A stretch of DNA of 64,000 nt, taken from assembly GCF_000764305.2 (NCBI RefSeq), contig NW_025933374.1:62001-126000 (forward strand), written 5' to 3'. The notes under the pieces were generated by a model. It saw only the letters and a program-made list of their open reading frames with translations, was not told where the DNA came from and did no database searches. This DNA comes from Hyalella azteca (taxonomy: Eukaryota > Arthropoda > Malacostraca > Amphipoda > Hyalellidae). Positions 13,506 through 25,200 of the stretch are shown here, one piece after another (the first letter of the stretch is position 1; every line of letters begins with the position of its first letter). Made by a program: the position numbers and the translations under genes.

Positions 13506-16469
13506 ACCAAAATAATCCCATTATCGCACTACTATTTTTCAGATAAACAAATTAAATAATTAACGTGCAGTACAGTATACGTCTACATAAACGCTTACGA
13601 CCGTGATCATTAAATTCTTGGCTTCCATCTTGATGGTTCAGAGATTCAGCTCAGGTCTTGAGCTCAAATCTTGAGCGATTTATATCCCTTACAACAAACT
13701 GGAATTCATTAAATAGAACTTTATCGTCGCAAGGTATTCTGGAAACAAACATATTTTTTATATAAATAGCCATGAAAAATTGAGGGACAATAAGTAACTG
13801 CAGAAAATGTTTCGGCCACAACAGAGTTTGTCGACATCAAGACACGCGGCATCGTATTTTTGCCGCAATAAAATCAATGATATAATTTTCATAACTTTCA
13901 GGAGGGTTAGGTCCTTAAATAGAGGAGGCTATTTTGACTCAATGGAATTTTGCTGACGCCATGGAAATTCTCGAACCTGAAGCTGTTCATGGAGAGCTTT
14001 ACCGTGCAGCTCTTTTGAACTGTTACAATAAGGATCTCACAGAAGCTCCTTAACTCCTTTTAACACGTCTGGAAATATTTGAGGCATCCGTCCCGCACTG
14101 GATAGTTTTATCTGGGAGCTATAATTCAGAATTTGGCAGTAATTACGTCATAATCTAACTTTTCGTATGAGTGCTATAAACTATAATAGCGAAATACCTA
14201 CATGCATCGTTCATAACTCAAAATGTTTTCATAAAACCAGCCGAGAAAATATTCGCACAAACGCGAATGTCTGAAGTATAATTTTCCTCGAGCAGGCTCA
14301 CAAAAATCAAGGTTGGGCTCACAGCCAGGTCCATTTTTCTCTATTAGGAACTAATGATCAAATTATTTCTTTGGCCGACAACTCTATGAAAAAATTAAGC
14401 CTGCATTGAACGACCATGGAATGGGCAGCACCGATTTCCATCATTTGGTACAAATTCGTCATTGCGATTCAGATGGTAAGAAACTGTCACCGAAATGAGA
14501 ACCGGTCTGTGAGAGCAACTGAAAAACTTTATTTTTAAAATTATCATAAAAAATACTCAGAGTTTTAGCATTAACTCTCGTCAATTCCGAAGCCATCATA
14601 TAAGAATCTGTATTCGTTTCAAATTACTCAATGATAAGTACCATGAATGTTGCGAACATTTTGTCAAGACTATATAAATTATGCAATTTTCTGCCGTATT
14701 TTTCAAAGAGAATTTTTTAACAATTATCGACTCCAATATTCAACGGCCAAAAATCAAAATTACCGGCAAGATATTGCCTATTGCGCCACACATTACACAT
14801 AACGGAATTGCATTGGGGTTGACGGCGTACTTCACTGCGCCATTAAAGTGGATTGAAGCCACAAAAGGGCTGATGAAACGCCTACTTCCTTTAAATTACA
14901 GCACACGTTTATTATAGACTATCAATTTATACAGCGTGGAAAACCGAAGCAATTATAAAATCTTGATCGACATCAGATAGTAAGATGATGAATCCCAAAA
15001 CTAAATAGAATTCAAAGTCGTTCTAAAATGTTCTCACTAGGAAGCCGTCGTAATTATAACCCTAATCGACATCAGGTAGTATGACGATGCATATCAAAAT
15101 TAACTAAAATTAAAATGCGTCCCCCTATGTTTTCTGTCCAATCGGAATCAATAAAATGTCACATACTGCTATGTCACCGGATTCAGTAAGCTCTATGGAT
15201 GCTCGTTAAGATTGTAAACAAGTTTCGCTCGTCGTTGAATAAATGGAGATCGTTGGGAATTTTATTTGTTTGCCTCTAAATTTTATGCTGTATCATTTGT
15301 CACAGAAATAAACTTATTACAATATTTCCTATTTAATAGGAGAGCGTGAATCAGTCAATTCTGATCAGTCAAGTCAAGTTTTGCACCAAGTTTCGCGTTT
15401 AAAATATATACCTATCATGATAAAGAAACTATAAATATTGATAAGCCAGTAAGGTACGTCTAACCTTAGTTTAATATATTAGATGAGATATTATAAGTAA
15501 TGTCGAAATCTGATGTTGGGAATTTCAAAAAGGCAGTAGTTACCGAAATTTCGTGATTTACGATGATAGCAATACGAACAGAATATCAAATTAATTTGAA
15601 CGAGATAGTAACGTAAACTTTAAGACAATAGGTAGCATAAAGACGCTGCAGCATCTATAAAAAAATTATCAAAATAAGCAGTACACATTGCTCACGTTTT
15701 GTAATGACATCGGAACGCTGTTTTTTAGAATACAATATACTTCTATAACGAAGCTCGTTTCAGTCGCAAGGGTTTGAACCGCTGGAAAATAGACATAAAA
15801 ATGTAGGCAAGGGCAGGACATCTGACCAAGCCGTTATTTTTGGTGGCACATTTAAAGGACATCTTTTAAACGCTCACTGAGAACTATGAGAGCTTGGAAA
15901 TGTTAGAACAGAAATACAGCGGGAGTTGAAGAGCGTGTTTTGCCTCGCCCCAAAAACCGCTCTGTTTTGAAAAGAAATATCATTATATCAAAGCGGGTTT
16001 TGGAAACGCTCGGTAAAATGGAGCCACAAGCGAACGGATCAGATACTAAATAAAAGATAAAGTGAAGTATTTGAATCGGGATAAGGGATAAAATCAAATA
16101 CAAATATTATGACAACGAGAGAAAATATGTTAAATAAATAGCAAATTTATTACATAAAGCCTAATCTGTGGATCCACGTCTACAAATTCGACAGAAAAAT
16201 GAAGGAAAATAGGACGGAAAGAATATTAAACGACGATTTAATGTTAATACCAATCATTAAATTGAAACATTTACGAAAATTCTGATGCATACTATAAATA
16301 GTACCTGTAGCATTAACACATTCACGCTCGCTGACGGCTATTATAGCCGTACTGTTGAATTTGCACAAAATGCAAAAGCACAATTTTCTATCTTATACCG
16401 AAAAGAACTAAGTAATATTTTATGAACGTGAATGTATGTTTTACAAAAAGTATACTTGCACTATAAAAA
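13506..16469. other. intergenic, no gene recognised
   Basis: Only short ORFs (the largest 78 codons on the plus strand at 14681) with no family resemblance. Two related segments with AATTATAA and CGACATCAG near 14950 and 15050 suggest a small duplication. Otherwise nothing. Confidence 0.5.
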
Positions 16470-16565
16470 TAGTTGACGTCTATAGACGTCAATACTTTCA
16501 CATATAGGCATATATAAAAGTGTATATATATATATATATATATTATCTATATAGACGTCAACAAT
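16470..16565. mobile_element. small MITE-like palindromic element
   Basis: The segment opens with GTTGACGTCTATA and closes with TATAGACGTCAAC, a 13-bp perfect terminal inverted repeat. The left end is also part of a longer palindrome, TTGACGTCTATAGACGTCAA. The middle is a (TA)n run of about 25 bp (16518-16543). At about 96 bp it has no coding capacity. MITE assignment is inference; a CRE-like TGACGTC in each terminus is an alternative reason for the pattern. Confidence 0.5.
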
Positions 16566-18540
16566 AGGAAGTGCTTTGAGCAATAATAGCTGGTCCGAAA
16601 CAGTTATAAATTATAGCGCAGAACTTGGCAAATAAGTGGCATCTCTTATTTACTGCTATGCAATAACACGTAGCAATGACGGCTCTTTACGTACCTTGTT
16701 TCTTCTGCACTTTTAAATTTGGACGGCTAATTGTTCGTGCTAATTGGACCAACATGAAAAACAAAGGCGAGCTTGAATGTGTTAAGAGATATAAGTCAAA
16801 TCCAACATACAATTTTAAAACAGGAAATACAGATTCATTTATGAATTAGTTCGATGCACACAATTTAAACTAAAACTTTTCTTGTGATGTGATTTACGCT
16901 GCAAGTGAGAGGGTATATCAAATGTGATTATATTTTTGCGCTGTGATGTAAGTCAGAGTACAAAGGAAGCAAATCAATAGTGATGGTTAGAAATGAGGGC
17001 GGATGCGCGATAGTCAGAGATCCATCGAGGCCTGGGACTATTACGTCCGAAGCATATACTAAAGATACTATAGGGATATAATAACAAACAAATCCACCAG
17101 CTCTATTCCAGTCGACCATTTACATAAGCACGGAGGTTTACATCAGCTTTTTCGATGATATTAACAAAATTAGTAGTGCATCAAAAGATAAGAAGTACTC
17201 AGATTATCAGTCGTCAAAATTATATTATGAAAGAAATTAAAGACTATTTGAGCACTAAAATTTCGAACTTTCATTTTTTCGGAGGTTTTTTCCTGGACGA
17301 GCTTCATTAACAGTTCACTTCTTCAGGCAATAAAATTAGAATAAATAGTCATAACCCTATAAAAAGAAATGAACCCCGATTTCAGACTACATTTCTTGTC
17401 ACTTTAAAATCGCTAATGGATACGTTTCGCAAGATCCTTGGTCCGTTTTTCAGTTTTTAGGGTTTAATCTTTTTCATTTTGTCATTTCTTAATTGATTTT
17501 ACTCAAGCTATCTAACCTTCTGAACAGTTGATGCAGCTGGTCTCCAAAACATTTTCGATAAAGATACGCTGAATTTACGTGACGTTAAATTTTTTAGTAA
17601 ACACAAATATATCTTTCCCTATGAGGGTGATTTTCGATTCTTGAAGTTTACCCCTCGAATCATGGACATATTATGTTAAGACAAGAAACAAGTCTCATGC
17701 CTTATATTTTGGTATGCAAGCCACATCAATTGTTTTCGTACAGGTAAAATTTTCGAAGTCAATAAATTGTTTACATGTACATATATGTGTATATGTATAC
17801 AATTTTTTGTCTTCGAAAATTTCACGGGTTTACTCCATACTCAGCAGCTTTCCGCGAGTGTAATCTCAACAAATAGGTGCGTGATACCTACAACAGATTT
17901 TTTCATATGTATCACAAAATCGATATATGGATTCGAACGGTGAATTCAAATGAGTTAAATATTAAAAAAATATTCCGTCGTTGCAAAATGCACCATCAAT
18001 GGCAGATTGCAAATATTCTTTGATAATGTTTTAGCGTAGCTTTTTCGACCACCTGTGAAAGCCAATAGCATGATCGAGGACCGCTAATAAATCCATAATG
18101 ACCAAATATCAAATATACGCAGATAACATGGGAGCAAAAGAAAAAAATTAACTTTGAGAGTCTCACACGTGACAGAAATGCCAATATTCTTTTGAAAATT
18201 TGTATTCGTTGGAAAAAAATTAAAACTTTCTAATGGCAGCATGAACGTTTAACGTTCCTTAATAGCAAAGTATTGATCAGAGAAGTCGCGTTGTACAGAC
18301 GTAAGATTTTATTGTACTGAAATACCGATCACGTAAATCGATAGCAAACAATAGGATCGAAACCTATCATGTGACTTGGTGAAAAAATACACTTTTGAAA
18401 TAAAATGTTGAGAATTATGAAAACCGCTGTTTTCTTGTCTGCATTCTTTCGCCACGTGTGTAAAAAAATGTCTGTTTGAGCCTTTCACATGTTGAGCTCA
18501 TTTCAAAATTAAGAAGCTCTGGTGACATTATTATGTGCGA
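16566..18540. other. intergenic, no gene recognised
   Basis: AT-rich sequence with chance ORFs of at most 63 codons. No splice-consistent exons, tRNA or repeat array was recognised. Confidence 0.5.
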
Positions 18541-18760
18541 AAGTGCGATGACATTATTTACTGCATTTTTCAAACTATTCATTTGCCATCAGATAGTGTG
18601 TATCATAAATAGTCAGATCTAAAAGAATATTTTAGTGATAATACGCCGCTTCTTCTGAGAAAAAAATGCGTGGAATTTCAAGTTCGAGTTAAATACGAGG
18701 GTGAATGTAGTCGTGGGGTTGTGTAGGAGAGATTATCAGAAGAAACTTCGAATATTTCAT
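18541..18760. repeat. local direct duplication, copy 1
   Basis: This segment resembles 19478-19690. Shared blocks include GACATTATTTAC, AGAATAT, CCGCTT plus TGAGAA, and GGTTGTGTAGGAGAGATTA (versus GATTGTATAGGTGAGATTA). The offset is about 935 bp. The duplicated block precedes a TATAAAG (18959-18965) and an ATG at 18997 opening an 18-codon hydrophobic stretch that ends in a stop, which could be a relic promoter plus signal-peptide exon. Confidence 0.6.
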
Positions 18761-19477
18761 GATAAGCTTTTATACTTCATAATATTGTTAATAAGACTGG
18801 AATAAGCACTATAATTCGCCTTGAATTGATCAAATTCGAGTCTAATTTACCCACGTCAAATGGAGGTATTGATTTCAGCGTAAGCCGGAAAAACATTTCA
18901 CATAAACAGCCAGTATTGACGGAACACCTGCATAGCTACAGACGATCTGAACAGATGTTATAAAGATAGTCAGTCCAACAACAACAGTCAACCGAGATGG
19001 TCGCATTTTTTCTTCAAAGTTTTGTTTCTTTTATTATATTCGCTGCTAATTAAGTCAATTGGTGAGGCCAGTTGTTCAGTCTGATTTTCTAGTTGGAAAT
19101 CTGGTTAAATTTTTGCTATTATTAATTGCACAACTTAATTATTATTTTTTTTTATAAGGCCTCCCACACTCACCATTCCAACAAAAAGGAATTAATTTTA
19201 TTAATTAAAAACAGGGAATGGTTTCATGTCAATGATCAGGGCCCCGACCTTAACGCCTCTGATGGTGGCCTACACCGAAATAACGAGTACACTAGCAGTA
19301 GAAAGACGTGCCAATAATAAAATTGCTGCGTCAGCATGAACGAGAAGAGAGAATGGGGGCAACGTCCGTGCAAGGCTACAGAGCACACAACAAGCACTTA
19401 GAGAGCTCTTAGGCACCACACAACCTTCCCACGTGGATGCTCAGTTAACACTCCAACTTAATTATTTTGTTTAAAGA

Positions 19478-19690
19478 CATTATTTACAGCATTATTTAAT
19501 CCATTTCTCCACTGTCATTATTCTTTTATAACTCATAACTATTTCAAATCTAACAGAATATCTTTTTTTAATAATTAGCCGCTTTTTTTGAGAATGAACG
19601 CAATTGAAATTTTTATTCGAATCAAATTGTTGGAGGGAATTTAATCATGTGATTGTATAGGTGAGATTAGCTGAAGAAGCGCAGATTTTT
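19478..19690. repeat. local direct duplication, copy 2
   Basis: Second member of the pair described at 18541-18760, about as diverged as old intronic duplicates. It lies just upstream of the stray carbonic-anhydrase-like microexon at 19829, suggesting that the whole 18.5-20.0 kb zone derives from duplicated carbonic anhydrase flanking or intronic sequence. Confidence 0.6.
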
Positions 19691-19828
19691 TCCTTCATCG
19701 AAGCACAGATTTATACGAAGTAATTTTTCGAGTCATCTGCGTTGTTGCATCCACGTAGAGCGATGCAATATTCCGTCACTTGATGACGCTTACAAGATAT
19801 TTCATTAAAAAATTTTTATTCCAAACAG

Positions 19829-19858
19829 GAGCAACAGCCAGCGAATGGAGCTACCCCA
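19829..19858 (+). pseudogene. carbonic-anhydrase-like 30-nt microexon, relic or alternative exon
   Basis: A 30-nt segment follows a good acceptor (CCAAACAG) and is followed by GTGACT. Read in the same phase as the active gene's microexon (23189-23218), it gives A-T-A-S-E-W-S-Y-P, preserving the W-x-Y motif at the start of the alpha-carbonic anhydrase fold. The similarity to the active copy continues about 150 bp into the downstream intron (for example GCAAATGAAG and AAATTTCGCTAGA), so this is a segmental duplicate. It lies about 1.7 kb upstream of the TATA box of the intact gene and therefore cannot be in that transcript. No other carbonic anhydrase exon was found nearby. Confidence 0.6.
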
Positions 19859-20422
19859 GTGACTATGACAACCCTGGCAAATGAAGTACAATTTAAATCT
19901 GATTTCGCTAGCTGCAGTACTCGGGAACGAACTTTTTCCATATGAAAATTAACAAAAACTGGCGATTATTTTTGGTAAAAAAGAGCGCGGTAAATTTCGC
20001 TAGAGAAAACGTTACTAATTGCGTGAAGTTCATCCGAACCATAGCTGTAGCGATTAACTTCAAGCGTTTGTCTGATGAGTGATCGTTAAAAATTACCAAT
20101 TTGAACAACATAAACGTACTGACATACACATTTACTACCGAGAGTATCAACGAAATTTGAGTTTGAAAGTAGAGCATTTGCAAATTGAAGCTAAGTTTTC
20201 AAGACAGACCAAAACTGATCGCAATTTTAAGTCTCTGCCGATATAGAAACGTATAACTGTAAAAAATGGCCAACTTGGCGTAAGACATATTTATACAGCG
20301 TTGACACTCAAATCCATTCCAGCTTCATTGTTTAAACTGAGAAATGCACGAAAATGTCAGTATTTAAAATTAATTAATCTCCAATGCTAGCATAAGGATC
20401 CAGCCGCCTCTGAAATGCCGTC

Positions 20423-20456
20423 CTGCTGGTGCCGTACTATTATACGGCACCAGCAG
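20423..20456. repeat. perfect 14-bp-stem hairpin
   Basis: CTGCTGGTGCCGTA and its exact reverse complement are separated by a 6-nt loop. It sits just beyond the 3' end of the adjacent minus-strand SINE. It could be a cruciform site or structured RNA if transcribed; function unknown. Confidence 0.8.
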
Positions 20457-20474
20457 CATTATACCGTATACAGG

Positions 20475-20655
20475 ATTATAATAATAATAGCGGTTTCAGC
20501 GTTTATTAGGCCTGAGGCCTGTTGCCGATTCTTAACATCGCAGAAAATTCACAGCATGTTGCGGTCAAACTGGCGCACAGAGCTGGGATCGAACCCGCGC
20601 TTCTCTGCGCCAATCTTGGTACTCTGAAATGTAACCAATGGGCCACTCTTATATG
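20475..20655 (-). mobile_element. tRNA-derived SINE
   Basis: On the minus strand the 5' part carries an A-box-like TGGCCCATTGGTTA (20632-20645) and a near-perfect B box within GGGTTCGATCCC (20585-20596), the internal RNA polymerase III promoter of tRNA genes. The body does not fold as an intact tRNA. The 3' part contains AAGAATCGGCAACAGGCC followed by GGCCTA and an (ATT)n-type tail. This tail matches the 3' tail of the LINE family at 40.1-40.5 kb and 55.9-56.1 kb, the expected arrangement if the SINE is mobilised by that LINE's reverse transcriptase. SINE call from visible boxes; partnership is inference. Confidence 0.75.
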
Positions 20656-21205
20656 ACAGATGAAACAATTATGTAATGGGTTTTGTTAGTAGGATGACAA
20701 GTTGGAATCCAATAGAATATCCACGAAACTAATTGAAAATGAAGTTGAATCCTACATCCTACATGATGTTAACAAATATTTATTTATAAATATGAATTTA
20801 TTGAAATTATAACATCTCATTGGAGAACTGAAGTCGCAAACAAGCAGCTTCTTGGAGACAATCTCACGGCCAATTAAGCGCTTAACATCGAATGAAGAAC
20901 AAATAACGCTTACCTATGATGACTTGCATCTTTCTTATTAATACAAGCCGTATGATGAACTTTTCCATTTCTGAACGCGTATTGGAAATCCATCAATAGC
21001 ATGTGTTGTAAATTAAAAATGCCTACTATAGTTTATTTATTTATTTATTTAGACATGAAATTTTTAACCAAACTTGTGATTTTACTACCCGCAATATATT
21101 CCATCTAGCTAAAATATCTTGTTTTTAGTTAAGTTCATTATCAAGGTCTCAAAAATGATCACTTCACTAATATTTCTACCAATTAACTTTTAAAGGTCAG
21201 CTAAA

Positions 21206-21242
21206 GGTGCTGTGGAGCATCCCTCAGTTGCTCTACAGCACC
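21206..21242. repeat. imperfect 14-bp hairpin upstream of the carbonic anhydrase promoter
   Basis: GGTGCTGTGGAGCA pairs with TGCTCTACAGCACC (13 of 14) across a 9-nt loop, about 290 bp upstream of the TATA box. Possible regulatory or cruciform element; no direct evidence of function. Confidence 0.6.
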
Positions 21243-21256
21243 AAGTGTCCCATGAA

Positions 21257-21273
21257 TGGGTCAGATTGACCCA
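21257..21273. promoter_or_regulatory. inverted GGTCA half-sites with 3-bp spacer
   Basis: TGGGTCA-GAT-TGACCCA is a perfect inverted repeat of GGTCA nuclear-receptor half-sites. Ecdysteroid response elements are usually AGGTCA-type inverted repeats with a 1-bp spacer, so this IR-3 form is related but not canonical. It lies about 240 bp upstream of the TATA box of a carbonic anhydrase gene, a family known to change expression through the crustacean moult. The regulatory role is inference. TGACG/CGTCA motifs follow within 70 bp. Confidence 0.4.
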
Positions 21274-21493
21274 CGTCAATGGCCGTGACGCGACGTTAAC
21301 GCTCAATGCAAATTACGTCAAATGCGCCATTGAGCGCAAGCTCTACGAAGAATATGGAGGAATATTTGAATATTAAATCTATAGCGCCCTTATATCCGAT
21401 TAAAGTAACTAAAGACAATGGAATATAATTTAAAGGGCATTAAAATGTTAATGAAGTCATAGGCCTACATGGAATTTGTGACGCGTGTGGCGG

Positions 21494-21554
21494 ACATAAA
21501 AGCGGCGGCCACCGCAGCGTCCAGCCACACGCACTCCAGCAGCTTCTTGTTCCG
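21494..21554 (+). promoter_or_regulatory. TATA box and 5'UTR exon of the carbonic anhydrase gene
   Basis: A TATA-like ACATAAAAG (21494-21502) precedes a GC-rich stretch where transcription should start near 21525. The non-coding first exon ends at 21554 with a strong donor, CCG|GTGAGT. The intron runs to the acceptor AACGCAG at 22201, immediately before the start codon. A promoter, a UTR-only exon and a start codon as the first bases of exon 2 fit one another well; the exact start site cannot be read from sequence. Confidence 0.6.
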
Positions 21555-22201
21555 GTGAGTGGCTTGGCTTGACTCATGTGAGTGACTTGTGCATGTAAAA
21601 TGAGAGATGATTTTAATCTAAACTTTTCATTCTGAAATTATCGAACTCATAATAATGTTTCGGGAGAATTAGTTAATAAGTTCGTGTGGTATTAGAAATA
21701 TCGATTTATATCCGCCAGGTAAAAAAAAAAGAATAGTCTTTGGGTCAACAGCAAATGTACTTGAGTTTGTAACTACGATTAGTCGCGTGAGTCGCAATTA
21801 TGGCTCAAGTTTTCTTTCTAATGACCAAAACCATTGTGTAATACGTTAATTAACTTCAGTGAATGCCTCATCATGGGTAACGATACATTTGATAACATAT
21901 ACCACTATTAATTTAACTGATATATCTGGCCATCGATTCAATTATCAATGAAGTCTTGGATATCAATTGAGTTAAGTGAATGTGTTTCTTCTTGCTTATG
22001 CACAGCCGTGCACCATCTCTCAGAAATGCATAGCCTGATTTTTTTCTCATCCTAAAATAACAGTACAACTCAAGCTTTATATCTAAGCGTAATGCTCAGG
22101 CAAAATGAATACTACACACTTTTTCAGCATGTTAATTTCGTGAAAAATGTCAATGTAAAGTATGAAATAAAAGATGTAAAGTATTATATTCTACAACGCA
22201 G

Positions 22202-25200
22202 ATGACTCGTATGATTAATTACGCGTGTGTGGTCGCCTGCTGGGCGTTGCTGGCTGCGCTAGGGCGAGCGACGCCGGCGACGATCGAAGACCAGGGGCCA
22301 TACTTTCAAAACTCGCTAAGTGAACGTAAGTACTTACGCTCTATTTTCTCGTCTATGATTGGTGGATTCTGCCTGAAAGGCCGTCAATGATTGGCTGGTG
22401 AACTTACGATCTCTTAACTTTTTTTGAAAATATAGTCACGTGAACGGCCGCATCAACTTGACGGTGTGAACAGCAGCCAGCCTCAACATGAGTCTTAATT
22501 TGTGAACTAAATCCACCAGTTTAATTATTGGTCATGTTATTAACATTTTCATTCATCTGGAATTATCGTCATTCAAATGCTGATGACTTTCACTATGATT
22601 ATTCTTATTCGTATTTAAAATTCTTAAATTTTCAATTTTTCACATCGAACATAAAGACTTCTAATGAACTTAGTACCTTGGGCTATGGAAATTTTAATAT
22701 TCTTATAAATTTATTTATGCTTTCTTTAACGCTGTAGACTCTCTTTACGTGCGTATAAGCACTAGTAATAATCTGAATAATTATAATCAATCCGGGCCAC
22801 CAACAACATATGCTGATCCCTCAACATATCTATGTTTAAAAAATATTCCTATTATAACGTCGTTACAACAAGAATTACCTTCAGAAGTAGTACAAATTGT
22901 TTTAAACTATCACTTTTGCATATATATATATATATATATATATACAGCTTACGACTAATTATCCTGAAGTTGTCTGGATATATAACGTATAACCGTAACC
23001 CAGGCACACACCTCAAAAAAAAAAGGCCGTCTGAAGTCGAATTTTTAAAAAATAATAAAACTGGTTGTGAATAATATCTATCTAATAATATCGGATAATT
23101 TGTAATTAGTTCTGCTAATATCTTTATGCCTAGTTCATTAGTAAATTTTATTAATATTCTTCATTCAACATATCTTCATTTCGCACAGGAGCGGAAGCCA
23201 GTAAATGGAACTATTCCAGTGAGTATGTCGACGCTAGCAAATGAAGCACGTTTTAAATTATATCATCGCTACACGCAGTACTTCGAAGTGAACTTGTTTC
23301 ATATCAAAGTGAAAAAATTCCGTTTTTTAGATAAAAAATTACGGGACAAATTTCGCTAGATCATTTGATTCAACAATAGGAGAGAGCGCTCTGCAACAAA
23401 CAATACGCAGTTTTTCTGTTAGTATACAATCAAAGTTTCAAGTAAAAATAACCACAAAATTTTTTGTTTAAATTAAAATCGTAAGCAAAAGTATCAACAA
23501 TAATAAGGATAGAATTAAATTTTACAACATCAGTAGCCTAAATAATGAGTATAATTAATATTTAAAATTTTCAGCAAAAAATAATTGGGCTAAAGAGTAT
23601 CCCAAGTACTGCGCTGGACATCGTCAGTCGCCCATCAACATCGCCAAGCATAAAACTCCCTGGAAGTGGTTTGGCAGAGTCCAGCCTCTGACATTGCGTG
23701 GCTACAACTCGGTGCCTAACTCCATCACGGCTGTAAACAATCTTCACACTCGTAAGAAATCTCATTAATTCAATTCGTTACCGTATGTAAAAATGCTATC
23801 AACTGTTTTAATGTAAAAACATATGTTGTAATCATTTCATACGATGAACATAAATCAATTGAATCATGTCCAATAATAAATTTTTCATTGCTGAATACAA
23901 CAAAAAATTAACTGATTCATTTCCTCTAATAAGTTTCAGTCACTGCTGAGTACTTCAGGAAGCCTCGCATATTCGGTGGGGAGCTCCTATCCTCATACGA
24001 GTTTCTGAACTTCCACTTCCACTGGGGCTCTGACGAGACCAAGGGATCTGAACATACCATAAATAATGTGCAGTGAGTCAGTTCCTTACCTTTTCTATTC
24101 TACAATATTTTTAACTATTGTAATTTGAGCCACGTAAAGTGGTGATTTTATTGAACGGAAGATATTGTTGCCATATTAATAATAACTTTTGCATATTTAT
24201 ACCTCAATGTTAATTTTGTTAATTTTGTGACGCCCATGCAGGTATCCCTTGGAGCTCCACATCGTGCACACGATGGTGGGCGTGCCACAAGAAAAGGCTC
24301 TCGAAAGAAGTCGAGGGCTGGCAGTACTGGGAATCTTTTTCAAACTTTCTAGTATAGACAATCCCGCCCTCAGCCGGTTACTAAATACCATCCCTGAGAT
24401 CAACCTAAACCGAAGTACGCGCCCGATAATTTTTCTGAACTCGATTATGAATTTCCATTGAAGCCTGAACCGATGACTCTCCTTACTTAACTTACTCGAG
24501 TGAATGAAAAATTGTCATTTTTACATAAGCCAAATGAAGTAAGTTACTCTCCACAACAGATCGCACGGCGAATGTACCGAACCCGTACGCACTGTCGTCG
24601 CTGCTTCCCGACGACCTGAGCAGTTATTACCGCTACGAAGGCAGCCTCACGACGCCCGTCTGCAACGAGGTCGTCGTGTGGACCGTCTTCGAGCAGCCTC
24701 TGCCCGTCTCCAAGGCCCAGGTATCCATAGCCCCATTATCAATATTCAGCATTGTTTAAAATTGTTTGTGATGCCATTTAACTATTCGTGCAAATATCAT
24801 TGAAACATTTTAACAACGACATTAGGTTGATATTAGCTGCGATCATCAGCGAATAATCCTATTTTCTGGTCGATCGACTGATGGTAATAAATGATAACAT
24901 CTAAAATGATGCAAATAATATCTTACCCTGATTGAGTTAAAGATTCAGTGCATTACATTAACAATGAGATAATATATTTCAGCTGGATGCACTTCGGACT
25001 TTGAAAGACCATAACAACGAACCACTACAGGACAACTACCGCAACCCTCAGCCCCTGAATGGCCGAAAAGTAATACTTACTAGAGTCAAGCATGAAACAT
25101 TCTCACAAATATCTAAAACATGATTGTAGTTATATTCACCATAACTAAGAGGCATTTATTCTAAACTTATGTGCTCAAGAAAATAACTATGGCATAATAG

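Noticed and set aside
19829..19858. A second functional carbonic anhydrase gene upstream
   Set aside because: Only one exon-like segment was found; no zinc-ligand exons occur between 18 and 21 kb.
20475..20655. A functional tRNA gene
   Set aside because: A and B boxes are present but the sequence does not fold as a tRNA and has a LINE-like tail, so a SINE is the better call.
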